A DNA stretch of 20,620 nt from JAPHTQ01 sp050287105 (GCA_050287105.1 JBNKBG010000047.1:1-20620), one strand, 5' to 3'; shown: positions 6,929-14,465, counted from the stretch's first letter. Made by a program: numbers and translations. Notes: a model not told the origin generated them from the letters alone.

Positions 6929-8119
6929 CTATGACGTAATGCGCTCCACTGCCATCGCCACCCCCTGACCACCACCGATGCAAAGTGTGGCCAGACCTTT
7001 ATCGGCAGATAACCGCTGCATGCCGTGGAGCAGGGTGACCAACACCCGTGCTCCGGATGCGCCGATGGGATGGCCGAGGGCAATCGCGCCGCCGCTGACA
7101 TTCACCCTGGCACTGTCCCAGCCCAGCGACTGATTCACCGACAACGCCTGCGCGGCGAACGCTTCGTTAGCTTCCACCAGATCCAGATCGCCCACCTGCC
7201 AGCCCGCCTTTTGCAGACATTTATTGGTGGCCGGGATCGGACCCGTGCCCATCACCGCCGGATCGACACCGGCACTGGCGAAGGCAACGATACGTGCCAA
7301 CGGTTTGAGCCCGAGTTCAAGCGCCTTCGATTCCTTCATCACCAGCACCGCGGCGGCACCGTCATTGATACCGGAGGCGTTGCCTGCGGTGACCGTACCG
7401 TCCTTTTTGAATGCCGGGCGCAGACCGCCCAGCTTATCAGCAGTCGTTCCGCCACGGGGATATTCATCCCGCGCGAATACCAAAGGCTCCCCCTTGCGCT
7501 GCGGTATCGTTACCGGTGTGATCTCCGCATCGAACACACCGGCGTTTTGCGCCGCTTCGGTGCGTTGTTGTGACTCGGCAGCAAAGACATCCTGCTGCTC
7601 GCGGGTGAGATTGAACTGCTCGGCGATGTTCTCCGCCGTAATGCCCATGTGTACATCGTTCATCGCACACCAGAGGCCATCGTTGATCATGCTGTCCTTC
7701 ATCGCCCAGTCGCCCATCATCTGGCCTTTCCTTGATCTGGGCAGCACATGTGCCGAGAGGCTCATGCTCTCCTGCCCACCGGCAATCACGATATCCGCAT
7801 CACCGCAGGCAATCGCCTGAAACGCGAGATGGACAGCCTTCAGGCCGCTGCCGCACACCTTATTAATGGTCATCGCCGATGTCTCAACCGGTAGTCCCGC
7901 CATCAATGCTGCCTGCCGGGCAGGATTCTGGCCGGCTCCAGCGGTCAGCACCTGACCGAGTACTACTTCATCGATCAGGCTTCCCTCCAGCCCCGACTGC
8001 TCCAGCAAAGAACGGATGACCGTTGCGCCCAGTTCTACCGCAGGCATGGAGGAGAGGGCACCGCCGAAAGATCCAATGGGGGTGCGGGTTGCATGGGTGA
8101 TCACGATAGCCTCTGACAT
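6929..8119 (-). CDS. Acetyl-CoA C-acetyltransferase (thiolase II family)
   Basis: This 396-residue cytoplasmic thiolase carries all three catalytic elements: nucleophile Cys89 in KVCGSGLKAVH, His350 in GGAIALGHPIGASG and Cys380 in CIGGGQG, plus the NEAFAAQAL motif. It either condenses two acetyl-CoA (the PhaA/AtoB role) or cleaves 3-ketoacyl-CoA. Sequence style fits acetyl-CoA acetyltransferase, while the locus favours the degradative direction. The ORF extends to 8185, but the start at 8119 is preferred because GAGGAA lies eight bases upstream and MSEAIVITHATRTPIG is the normal thiolase N-terminus. It is divergent from the acyl-CoA dehydrogenase gene and shares an operator palindrome with it, so the two arms should be controlled together. 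It converges on the lipoprotein gene with almost no gap. Confidence 0.9.
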   Translation of the reverse strand: MSEAIVITHATRTPIGSFGGALSSMPAVELGATVIRSLLEQSGLEGSLIDEVVLGQVLTAGAGQNPARQAALMAGLPVETSAMTINKVCGSGLKAVHLAFQAIACGDADIVIAGGQESMSLSAHVLPRSRKGQMMGDWAMKDSMINDGLWCAMNDVHMGITAENIAEQFNLTREQQDVFAAESQQRTEAAQNAGVFDAEITPVTIPQRKGEPLVFARDEYPRGGTTADKLGGLRPAFKKDGTVTAGNASGINDGAAAVLVMKESKALELGLKPLARIVAFASAGVDPAVMGTGPIPATNKCLQKAGWQVGDLDLVEANEAFAAQALSVNQSLGWDSARVNVSGGAIALGHPIGASGARVLVTLLHGMQRLSADKGLATLCIGGGQGVAMAVERITS

Positions 8120-8156
8120 GGATGGAGTTCCTCGCTGAACTGCTCTGAATGGGGGA

Positions 8157-8185
8157 ATGATGGTTGACATTGACGTATACGTCAA
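8157..8185 (-). promoter_or_regulatory. Candidate promoter of the thiolase gene, -35 inside the operator
   Basis: On the minus strand TTGACG (8185-8180) is followed by a 17-base spacer and CATCAT (8162-8157), a four-of-six match to the -10 consensus. Transcription would begin near 8150, leaving a leader of about 30 bases with a good ribosome site. The -35 is one end of the palindrome, so a bound regulator should block it. Confidence 0.45.
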
Positions 8186-8192
8186 CTAGATT
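8164..8192 (+). promoter_or_regulatory. Candidate promoter of the acyl-CoA dehydrogenase/ETF operon with operator as spacer
   Basis: A perfect TTGACA (8164-8169) is separated by 17 bases from TAGATT (8187-8192), a four-of-six -10. The 16-bp palindrome occupies 8170-8185, so the operator fills the spacer between the two elements, as in promoters bound by MerR-family regulators. The spacer is normal rather than the stretched 19-20 bp of classical MerR-activated promoters, so repression is the simpler model. Confidence 0.5.
8170..8185. promoter_or_regulatory. Palindromic operator, probable MerR/LiuR-type site
   Basis: TTGACGTATACGTCAA is a perfect 16-bp inverted repeat between two divergent genes of acyl-CoA metabolism. 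The identical 16 bases occur upstream of the MerR-family gene at 14009-14024. I found no other copy between genes of this window. LiuR-family MerR regulators are known to bind ACGT-containing palindromes at branched-chain amino-acid and fatty-acid degradation genes. Linking this site to the local regulator is inference from co-occurrence. Confidence 0.75.
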
Positions 8193-8205
8193 ACGGCTAC
8201 GTCAC
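8190..8205. promoter_or_regulatory. Degenerate second operator-like site
   Basis: The right half-site TACGTCA recurs at 8198-8204, exactly 20 bases after its copy in the perfect palindrome (8178-8184). Over the 16-base frame the match is 11 of 16. It lies at and just past the -10 of the plus-strand promoter. Spacing of about two helical turns would allow a second regulator dimer on the same DNA face. This may also be chance. Confidence 0.3.
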
Positions 8206-8269
8206 CAATAATTGAAATCGCCCCTTAGCGAACGCGTTCGCCACCTGAAAAGACGAGAAGGAACCGCAC

Positions 8270-10051
8270 ATGCCACAGTACCGTGCACCAATCCGCGACA
8301 TGCTGTTTGCTTACTACGAGCTCCACAATGGCGAGGCCCTGCAGAAACTGGCGGGATTCGGGGAGTTGGACCGGGAAACCCTCGAATCGATCCTGGAAGA
8401 GGCGGGTAAATTCACCAGCGAACGGCTGTTACCCCTCAATCGCAGCGGCGATGAAGAGGCGTGCCAGTGGCAGGAGGGTAAGGTCACCACCCCGGAAGGT
8501 TTCAAAGAGGCCTACCGCGACTTCACCGAGGCGGGCTGGAACAGCATCGCCTTCGATGCTGAGTATGGTGGCCAGGGGCTACCAAAATCCCTGCACATGC
8601 TGGTCGACGAAATGATCTGCGCCTGCAACCTCTCCTTCAGCCTCTATCCCGGCCTGACTAACGGTGCCTGGGCGGCACTGGAGAGCTACGCCGATCCCGA
8701 ATTGAAAGCACTCTACTTCCCGCGCATGGCATCCGGTGAGTGGAGCGGGGCGATGTGTCTCACCGAACCGCACTGCGGCACCGATCTTGGCCTGCTGCGC
8801 ACCCGTGCCGTACCCCAGGACGACGGCAGCTACCTCATCAGCGGCACCAAGATTTTCATCACTGCCGGCGATCACGACCTCACCGACAACATCGTCCATC
8901 TGGTGCTGGCCCGCACCCCGGATGCACCTGCCGGTATCCACGGTGTCAGCCTCTTTCTCGTACCCAAGATCCTGTCCAACAGCGACGGCGAATTGGACGA
9001 AGCCAATAACGTCAGCTGCGGTGCCATCGAGCACAAAATGGGGATCAAGGCCTCCGCCACCTGCGTAATGAACTTCGACGACGCCAAAGGCTGGCTGGTC
9101 GGCGAGGTCAACAAGGGTATGCGTGCCATGTTCAAGATGATGAACACCGAGCGTCTGGCGGTCGGCATGCAGGGGTTGGGTGTCGCCGAAGCGGCATACC
9201 AGAACGCCGTGGTCTACGCCAAAGAACGTCTGCAGGGACGTGCGCCATCGGGTGCACAAAGCGATGCGGCCGCCGACCCGCTGACCGTCCACCCGGATAT
9301 CCGTCGCATGCTGTTGACCATGCGCGCCTACACCGAAGGGTGCCGCGCTCTCTCCGTTTGGGTGGCACAACAGCTCGACATTTCCAATCACTCCAATGAC
9401 CCACAGGAACGCCAGGCGAGCGAAGAACTGGTGGCGTTGCTCACTCCTGTGGTGAAGGCCTTCTTTACCGATGCCGCTTTCGAAGTGGCCAACCTCGGTG
9501 TGCAGATCTACGGCGGTCACGGCTACATCCGTGAACACGGCATGGAGCAACTGGTGCGCGATGCCCGCATCGGCCAGATCTACGAGGGTACCAACGGCGT
9601 GCAGGCGATGGACCTGGCGGGACGCAAATTGCTCATGGCGGACGGCAAGTTGATTGAACGATTCCTGGCTCCGGTACAGGAGTACCTGAAAGTGAAAAGT
9701 GGCTACGCCGTGCTGACTGAATTCACCTCGCCGCTTGCTGCAAGCGCAGGGCGACTGAAGATGGCCTCGCAAACACTGCTACAGCGTGGCAAAGCCAATC
9801 CGGCAGAGATCGGCGCCGGGGCGGTGGACTTCCTGCAACTGTTCGGACTGACCGCACTGGCCTTCATGTGGGCACGCATGGCGGAAATCGGGTTGAAGAA
9901 TATGGATGGGGAGGAAGCCCTGTTCTACGAAGCCAAGGTAAGAACGGCGCGCTTTTATATGCAGCGCATCCTGCCACGCAGTGAATCACATTACCGAGCC
10001 ATCGATGCGGGTAGCGATAGTTTGATGGATTTTGATGACAGGGCCTGGTGA
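8270..10051 (+). CDS. Acyl-CoA dehydrogenase, long C-terminal-domain family (paralogue 1)
   Basis: This 593-residue FAD flavoprotein should oxidise an acyl-CoA to the 2-enoyl-CoA and pass electrons to ETF. It shows the family N-terminal region with PLNRSGDEEA, the flavin-binding CLTEPHCGTDLG and FITAGDHDLTDN stretches, GVQIYGGHGYIREHGMEQLVRDARI, and the catalytic base Glu439 in QIYEGTN. The extra C-terminal domain of about 130 residues marks the approximately 595-residue class that includes DmdC-type 3-methylmercaptopropionyl-CoA dehydrogenases and several medium/long-chain enzymes; the true substrate cannot be read. GAGAAGGA lies seven bases before the ATG. It heads the operon with etfB, etfA and ETF-QO, giving an electron path from substrate to quinone. 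A close paralogue lies at 17277-19061. Confidence 0.92.
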   Translation: MPQYRAPIRDMLFAYYELHNGEALQKLAGFGELDRETLESILEEAGKFTSERLLPLNRSGDEEACQWQEGKVTTPEGFKEAYRDFTEAGWNSIAFDAEYGGQGLPKSLHMLVDEMICACNLSFSLYPGLTNGAWAALESYADPELKALYFPRMASGEWSGAMCLTEPHCGTDLGLLRTRAVPQDDGSYLISGTKIFITAGDHDLTDNIVHLVLARTPDAPAGIHGVSLFLVPKILSNSDGELDEANNVSCGAIEHKMGIKASATCVMNFDDAKGWLVGEVNKGMRAMFKMMNTERLAVGMQGLGVAEAAYQNAVVYAKERLQGRAPSGAQSDAAADPLTVHPDIRRMLLTMRAYTEGCRALSVWVAQQLDISNHSNDPQERQASEELVALLTPVVKAFFTDAAFEVANLGVQIYGGHGYIREHGMEQLVRDARIGQIYEGTNGVQAMDLAGRKLLMADGKLIERFLAPVQEYLKVKSGYAVLTEFTSPLAASAGRLKMASQTLLQRGKANPAEIGAGAVDFLQLFGLTALAFMWARMAEIGLKNMDGEEALFYEAKVRTARFYMQRILPRSESHYRAIDAGSDSLMDFDDRAW

Positions 10052-10077
10052 GTACCGGGCTGAATGAGGAGCGACCA

Positions 10078-10827
10078 ATGAAGATTCTTGTTTGCGCAAA
10101 ACGGGTGGTCGACGCCAACGTGAAGATCAGCGTCAAGGCTGATAACAGCGGTGTCGATCTGGCCAACCTGAAGATGGCCATGAACCCCTTCGACGAGATC
10201 GCCGTGGAAGAGGCGGTGCGCTTGCAGGAGGCGGGCAAGGCCGATGAGACCGTGGCGGTCTCCCTGGGCAAGAGTGCCTGCCAGGAAACCCTGCGCACCG
10301 CGCTGGCGATGGGTATCGACCGGGGCATCCTGGTGGAGAGTGACGAAGAGCTGCAACCGCTGGCAGTCGCCAAACTGCTGGCCGAGGTGGTCAAGCGGGA
10401 ACAGCCCGACCTGATCATCATGGGCAAGCAGGCGATCGACGACGACACCAACCAGACCGGCCAGATGCTGGCCGCATTGCTCGGTTGGGGGCAGGGCACC
10501 TTCGCCTCCCAGGTGACACTCAACGACGGCGAAGTAGAAGTGACCCGCGAGATCGACGGCGGCCTTGAGACCGTCGCCCTGCCGCTGCCTGCACTGGTCA
10601 CCGCCGATCTGCGTCTCAACGAACCGCGCTACGTCAAGCTGCCCAACATCATGAAGGCGAAGAAGAAGCCGATCGATACCATGACCCCGGCCGACCTGGG
10701 GGTCGACGCGAGCCCGCGCCTGACCGTCGTCGCGGTGAACGAGCCGCCGGCGCGCAAGGCCGGCGTGAAAGTCGCCTCGGTCGCCGAACTGGTGGACAAA
10801 CTGCGTAACGAAGCGAGGGTACTCTAA
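10078..10827 (+). CDS. etfB: Electron transfer flavoprotein beta subunit
   Basis: This 249-residue ETF beta subunit binds AMP and carries the recognition loop that docks onto acyl-CoA dehydrogenases. Visible marks are MKILVCAKRVVDANVKI at the start, MNPFDEIAVEEAVRL, GKQAIDDDTNQTGQMLAALLGW, and the loop LRLNEPRYVKLPNIMKAKKKPI, which closely follows the known ETF beta docking loop. The reading frame is open upstream to a GTG at 10048, but ATG 10078 has GAGGAG six bases ahead and matches the family N-terminus. The stop codon overlaps the etfA start by one base, so the two subunits are translationally coupled. Together they carry electrons from the two local acyl-CoA dehydrogenases to ETF-QO. Confidence 0.95.
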   Translation: MKILVCAKRVVDANVKISVKADNSGVDLANLKMAMNPFDEIAVEEAVRLQEAGKADETVAVSLGKSACQETLRTALAMGIDRGILVESDEELQPLAVAKLLAEVVKREQPDLIIMGKQAIDDDTNQTGQMLAALLGWGQGTFASQVTLNDGEVEVTREIDGGLETVALPLPALVTADLRLNEPRYVKLPNIMKAKKKPIDTMTPADLGVDASPRLTVVAVNEPPARKAGVKVASVAELVDKLRNEARVL

Positions 10828-11756
10828 TGGGCGTTCTGGTCATTGCTGAACACGACAACGCGGCACTGAGTCCGGCGACACGTAATGCCGTTACCGCAGG
10901 TGCTCAACTGGGTGAAGTGACGGTAGTGGTGGCCGGTGAAGGCTGCCGCGCCGTCGCCGACGAGGCCGCCGCCCTGAATGGCGTCGCCCACGTCCTGCTG
11001 TGCGACGATGCCAGCTACGCTCAGGGACTGGCCGAGCCATTGGCCGCGCTGATCGCCAAGATCGGTCGCGAGTACAAACACCTGATCGCCACGGCCACCA
11101 CTTTCGGTAAAAACCTGATGCCACGGCTTGCCGCGCTGCTCGACGTGGCGCAGATCTCCGAGGTGATCGCAGTGGTTGATGCCGATACCTTCAAACGTCC
11201 CATCTATGCGGGCAATGCCATCGCCACCGTGCGCAGTAGCGACGCGGTAAAGGTGATGACCGTACGCGGCACCGCCTTCGCCCCGGCAGAAGCGGCTGGC
11301 AATGCCGCACCGGTAGAACCGCTCTCCGCAGCAGGCGGTGACGCCGTTTCCCGTTTTGTCTCGCGCAACCTGACCAAGTCCGACCGTCCCGATCTCACCA
11401 CCGCACGGGTAGTGGTCTCCGGCGGTCGCGGTGTTGGCAGCAAGGAGAACTTCGCCATCATCGAGGCGCTGGCCGACAAGCTGGGCGGCGCGGTAGGCGC
11501 GTCCCGCGCGGCGGTGGACGCCAAATTCATCTCCAACGATTACCAGGTAGGCCAGACCGGCAAGATCGTCGCACCGGACATCTACATCGCCGTCGGTATT
11601 TCCGGCGCGATCCAGCATCTGGCAGGGATGAAGGAGAGCAAGGTGATCGTCGCCATCAATAAGGATGAAGAGGCGCCCATCTTCGAAGTGGCCGACTACG
11701 GCCTGGTCGCTGACCTGTTCGAGGCGGTACCTGCGCTGACGGCAGCGCTGGATTGA
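10827..11756 (+). CDS. etfA: Electron transfer flavoprotein alpha subunit
   Basis: This 309-residue ETF alpha subunit binds the redox-active FAD. The N-terminal domain is typical (MGVLVIAEHDNAAL). The FAD domain shows VVSGGRGVGSKENF, then KIVAPDIYIAVGISGAIQHLAGMKESKVIVAINKDEEAPIFEVADYGLVADLF, the ETF alpha C-terminal signature. The start is fixed by the TAATG overlap with etfB. Full length and intact motifs suggest a working heterodimer. This ETF is the classical oxidative type rather than a bifurcating one as judged by context: the partner genes are acyl-CoA dehydrogenases and ETF-QO, not FixCX-like proteins, even though nif genes lie elsewhere in the window. Confidence 0.95.
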   Translation: MGVLVIAEHDNAALSPATRNAVTAGAQLGEVTVVVAGEGCRAVADEAAALNGVAHVLLCDDASYAQGLAEPLAALIAKIGREYKHLIATATTFGKNLMPRLAALLDVAQISEVIAVVDADTFKRPIYAGNAIATVRSSDAVKVMTVRGTAFAPAEAAGNAAPVEPLSAAGGDAVSRFVSRNLTKSDRPDLTTARVVVSGGRGVGSKENFAIIEALADKLGGAVGASRAAVDAKFISNDYQVGQTGKIVAPDIYIAVGISGAIQHLAGMKESKVIVAINKDEEAPIFEVADYGLVADLFEAVPALTAALD

Positions 11757-11788
11757 TAACCATAAATAGATAGAGAGAGGGTGAGCTG

Positions 11789-13447
11789 ATGGAACGCGAA
11801 GTGATGGAATTCGATGTGGTGATCGTCGGTGGCGGCCCCGCCGGACTCTCCGCGGCGATCCGCCTGCGCCAACTTGCCCAGAAGCAGAACCGTGACTTGA
11901 GCGTCTGCGTGCTGGAGAAGGGTTCTGAAATTGGCGCCCATATTCTTTCTGGTGCGGTGCTCGAAAGCCGCGCCCTGGCTGAACTCTTTCCCGACTGGCG
12001 GGAACGGGGGGCACCGCTTGATACGCCGGTGACTGAAGACAAGGTGATGCTCTTCACCGGTCCGACCGGGGCGATCCGTATGCCCAACATGCTGGTTCCC
12101 CGCACCATGCACAACAAGGGCAACTATATCGCCAGCCTGGGCAACCTCTGCCGTTGGCTGGGTGAGAAGGCGGAGGAGGCCGGTGTCGATCTCTTTGCCG
12201 GTTATCCGGCGGCGGATCTGATCATCAACGAGACGGGCCAGGTGGAAGGGGTGATAACCGGCGACATGGGCCTGGGCAAGAACGGACAGGAGAAATCGGG
12301 CTTCGAACCCGGCATCGAACTACGCGGACGTTACACCCTCTTCGCCGAAGGCTGCCGCGGTCATCTGGGCAAACAGCTCATCGAGCGGTACCAACTGGAT
12401 GCGGAGTGCGACCCGCAACACTACGGCCTCGGCATCAAGGAGCTGTGGCAGGTCGCTCCAGAAAAACACAAACCCGGCACAGTGATGCACGGCGCGGGCT
12501 GGCCACTCTCCGAAAATGGCGCCAGCGGAGGCTCCTTCCTCTATCACGCCGCCGACGGCCAAGTGCTGGTTGGGTTGATCACCGACCTCAACTACAGCAA
12601 CCCATACCTCTCGCCGTTCGAGGAGTTTCAACGCTTCAAGCAACACCCGGAGATCCGCAAGGTGCTGGAAGGGGGCAAGCGCCTCAGCTACGGCGCCCGG
12701 GCCATCGCCAAGGGCGGCCTGAACGCACTGCCCAAACAGCATTTCCCCGGTGGCCTGCTGCTGGGCTGTGACGCGGGCACCCTCAACTTTGCCAAGATCA
12801 AGGGCAGCCACACCGCGATGAAGTCGGGCATGTTGGCAGCGGAGACGGTATTCGCGGCACTGACGGGCGAGGAACCGACGGATCGCGATCTCAAAGCCTA
12901 TGCCGAGGCGGTGAAAAACTCCTGGCTCTACGACGAACTCTACCGCAGCCGCAACTTCGGCCCGGCGCTCCACCGCTTCGGCACCCTTGTCGGCGGCAGC
13001 TTCAACTTCATCGACCAGAACATCTTCCGCGGCAGAATGCCGTTGACCCTGCATGACCGCACGGTGGATCGCACCTCCCTGAATCTTGCCAGCGATTCCC
13101 GGCCTATCGCGTATCCCAAAGCCGATGGCGTGATCAGCTTCGATCGTCTTTCCTCGGTCTTCATCGCCAATGTCAGTCATGAAGAAGATCAACCCTGCCA
13201 CCTCATACTGAAAAAGCCCGAGGTGGCGGTCACCGTCAATCTGAGCAGCTATGACGCGCCGGAGCAGAGGTACTGTCCGGCCGGTGTTTACGAAATTTTG
13301 CATGATGGCGCCAATGGCAAGCCGCGCCTGCAGATCAACGCGGCCAACTGCCTCCACTGCAAGACCTGCGACATCAAGGATCCCTTCCAGAATATCGTCT
13401 GGCGTACCCCGGAAGGGGGCGGCGGACCCAATTACCCCAATATGTAG
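11789..13447 (+). CDS. Electron transfer flavoprotein:ubiquinone oxidoreductase (ETF-QO)
   Basis: This 552-residue membrane-associated flavoprotein takes electrons from reduced ETF and reduces ubiquinone. It starts with a dinucleotide-binding motif, DVVIVGGGPAGLSAAIRL, keeps the central GCRGHLGKQLIERY and KGGLNALPKQHFPGGLLLGCDAG stretches, and ends with a ferredoxin-like [4Fe-4S] segment: Cys496 in YCPAGVYE and Cys521, Cys524 and Cys527 in CLHCKTCDIKDPFQNI. All four ligands are present and the length is normal. A purine-rich ribosome site (GAGAGGGTGAG) precedes the ATG. It follows etfA by about 30 bases and so completes the electron path to the respiratory chain. The presence of ETF-QO implies respiratory, quinone-linked beta-oxidation. 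Confidence 0.95.
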   Translation: MEREVMEFDVVIVGGGPAGLSAAIRLRQLAQKQNRDLSVCVLEKGSEIGAHILSGAVLESRALAELFPDWRERGAPLDTPVTEDKVMLFTGPTGAIRMPNMLVPRTMHNKGNYIASLGNLCRWLGEKAEEAGVDLFAGYPAADLIINETGQVEGVITGDMGLGKNGQEKSGFEPGIELRGRYTLFAEGCRGHLGKQLIERYQLDAECDPQHYGLGIKELWQVAPEKHKPGTVMHGAGWPLSENGASGGSFLYHAADGQVLVGLITDLNYSNPYLSPFEEFQRFKQHPEIRKVLEGGKRLSYGARAIAKGGLNALPKQHFPGGLLLGCDAGTLNFAKIKGSHTAMKSGMLAAETVFAALTGEEPTDRDLKAYAEAVKNSWLYDELYRSRNFGPALHRFGTLVGGSFNFIDQNIFRGRMPLTLHDRTVDRTSLNLASDSRPIAYPKADGVISFDRLSSVFIANVSHEEDQPCHLILKKPEVAVTVNLSSYDAPEQRYCPAGVYEILHDGANGKPRLQINAANCLHCKTCDIKDPFQNIVWRTPEGGGGPNYPNM

Positions 13448-13459
13448 AGGCACGTTGTA

Positions 13460-13999
13460 ATGAGTAAGACCCCGTTGCGTACGGCAATGCATAACCGCTC
13501 CATTGAGCATCGCAGTTGGTTGCTTGGAGACGGTTGTCTGGAGATTGAGAGCCGTCTGCTCGACACCAAGGCCTACGACACCACCGTGGGCTTTGATCGT
13601 GAATTGCCGGCGGGCGAGGCGCTGCACGACATGACCATTCGCATACTGCTTGGTGCCGATACGCTGATACGTGAAATCGAGCTGCGTATGGACGCTACCC
13701 CCTTCGATATCTGTCCCGAAGTGATTCGCCGTTTTGAGTCACTACGCGGTGCCAGCATGGGGCGGGGTTGGAATGCGATGTTGAGCCGTCGTTTCTCCAG
13801 TGTCAGTGGCTGCCGCCACCTGGTTGAGCTGTTACGCGGCATGGGAACGGTGGCCTTTCAGAGTAACCCCAACAAGGAGTGGTCAGAGAGTACTGTTAAG
13901 CGGTTTAGCGATAGCTGTTATGCATTTTGTCAGGGTGGACCGATAATGGAGCGGTTAACGGCAGAACTAGCCGGTAATATAGACCGAAATAACCCATAG
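13460..13999 (+). CDS. DUF2889 family protein
   Basis: This 179-residue cytoplasmic protein matches the DUF2889 pattern as I recall it. It has an N-terminal HNRSIEHRSWLLGDGCLEIESRLLDTKAYD block, then GEALHDMTIRILL, IREIELRMDATPFDICPEV, a GRGWN stretch and GCRHLVELLRGMGTVAFQS. Histidines, aspartates and cysteines in these blocks are spaced as though they form a conserved site, but no catalytic role is known to me. It begins 12 bases after the ETF-QO stop with GAGG upstream, so it is the last gene of the acyl-CoA dehydrogenase/ETF operon. Its position between ETF-QO and the regulator suggests a job in acyl-CoA or aromatic catabolism; that is inference. Confidence 0.75.
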   Translation: MSKTPLRTAMHNRSIEHRSWLLGDGCLEIESRLLDTKAYDTTVGFDRELPAGEALHDMTIRILLGADTLIREIELRMDATPFDICPEVIRRFESLRGASMGRGWNAMLSRRFSSVSGCRHLVELLRGMGTVAFQSNPNKEWSESTVKRFSDSCYAFCQGGPIMERLTAELAGNIDRNNP

Positions 14000-14006
14000 G
14001 TTTACT

Positions 14007-14026
14007 AGTTGACGTATACGTCAACT
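14007..14026. promoter_or_regulatory. Palindromic operator at the MerR-type regulator gene
   Basis: AGTTGACGTATACGTCAACT is a perfect 20-bp inverted repeat. Its central 16 bases (14009-14024) are identical to the operator in the divergent promoter at 8170-8185. It sits just upstream of the MerR-family gene, which argues for autoregulation and for this protein as the ligand of both sites. Confidence 0.75.
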
Positions 14027-14037
14027 GCAATTATAGT
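14009..14037 (+). promoter_or_regulatory. Promoter of the MerR-type gene, -35 within the operator
   Basis: TTGACG (14009-14014), a 17-base spacer and TATAGT (14032-14037) form a near-consensus sigma70 promoter whose -35 is the left end of the palindrome. The expected start, near 14044, is only about three bases before the ATG at 14047. The message could therefore be nearly leaderless, with the GTGAGG ribosome-like sequence left outside it. Confidence 0.55.
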
Positions 14038-14046
14038 GAGGCTCAA

Positions 14047-14439
14047 ATGACAACTGCATCTACCGATCTCTATAGCGTGACCGAACTGGCTGACGAACTG
14101 GGTATTACCCCGCGTGCCATCCGTTTCTACGAAACCAAGGGGCTAATCAAACCCCAGCGGGCCGGCACTACCCGGGTCTACACCCACCGCGACCGGGCAC
14201 GCATGCATTTGATCCTGCGCGGTAAGCGCCTGGGATTCACCCTGGCGGATATCCGTGAGTACCTGGATATGTATGACGTCGATCCATCACAGACAAAGCA
14301 GGTGCAACTGCTGCTGGAAAAAGTCGAGCGACGGATTGACGAGTTGGAACAGCAACGCGAAGACCTGGAAACCACCCTGGTTGAACTGGACGAAATGCGC
14401 CAGGAGTGTGTCGCCAAAATCAAGGCGGGCGACGAATAA
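14047..14439 (+). CDS. MerR-family transcriptional regulator, LiuR-like
   Basis: This 130-residue regulator has an N-terminal winged helix-turn-helix (about residues 8-75: SVTELADELGITPRAIRFYETKGLIKPQR, then RVYTHRDRARMHLILRGKRLGFTLADIREYLDMY). A dimerising coiled coil (about 90-125) follows, rich in Glu, Leu and Gln. It has only one cysteine, near the C-terminus, and no metal-binding Cys set, so it is unlikely to be a metal sensor. MerR proteins of this size near acyl-CoA genes are the LiuR type, which control branched-chain amino-acid and fatty-acid degradation. A perfect palindrome upstream, shared with the divergent promoter at 8170-8185, supports autoregulation and control of this locus. 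The inducer, perhaps an acyl-CoA, is unknown. Confidence 0.85.
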   Translation: MTTASTDLYSVTELADELGITPRAIRFYETKGLIKPQRAGTTRVYTHRDRARMHLILRGKRLGFTLADIREYLDMYDVDPSQTKQVQLLLEKVERRIDELEQQREDLETTLVELDEMRQECVAKIKAGDE

Positions 14440-14441
14440 CC

Positions 14442-14465
14442 GCAGTGTTTACTGCACTTTCTTTT
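14442..14465 (+). terminator. Weak hairpin with T-rich tail after the regulator gene
   Basis: GCAGT (14442-14446) and ACTGC (14451-14455) pair around a four-base loop, and ACTTTCTTTT follows. The five-base-pair stem is short for a full terminator. It may give partial termination between the regulator and the thiolase gene. Confidence 0.3.

Noticed and set aside
8579..9772. Minus-strand frame of 397 codons over the first acyl-CoA dehydrogenase
   Set aside because: It is a shadow of a strongly supported gene. The similar shadow at 16686-18302 has related peptides only because the two sense genes are paralogues.
10078..13447. ETF as an electron-bifurcating FixAB-type system serving the nearby nif genes
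   Set aside because: The partners are acyl-CoA dehydrogenases and a classical ETF-QO with four Fe-S cysteines. No FixX-like ferredoxin gene is present, and the locus lies several kilobases from nif.
12320..13627. Minus-strand frame of 435 codons over the ETF-QO gene
   Set aside because: It is the antisense of a complete ETF-QO with all Fe-S ligands intact. No family motifs are visible in the translation.
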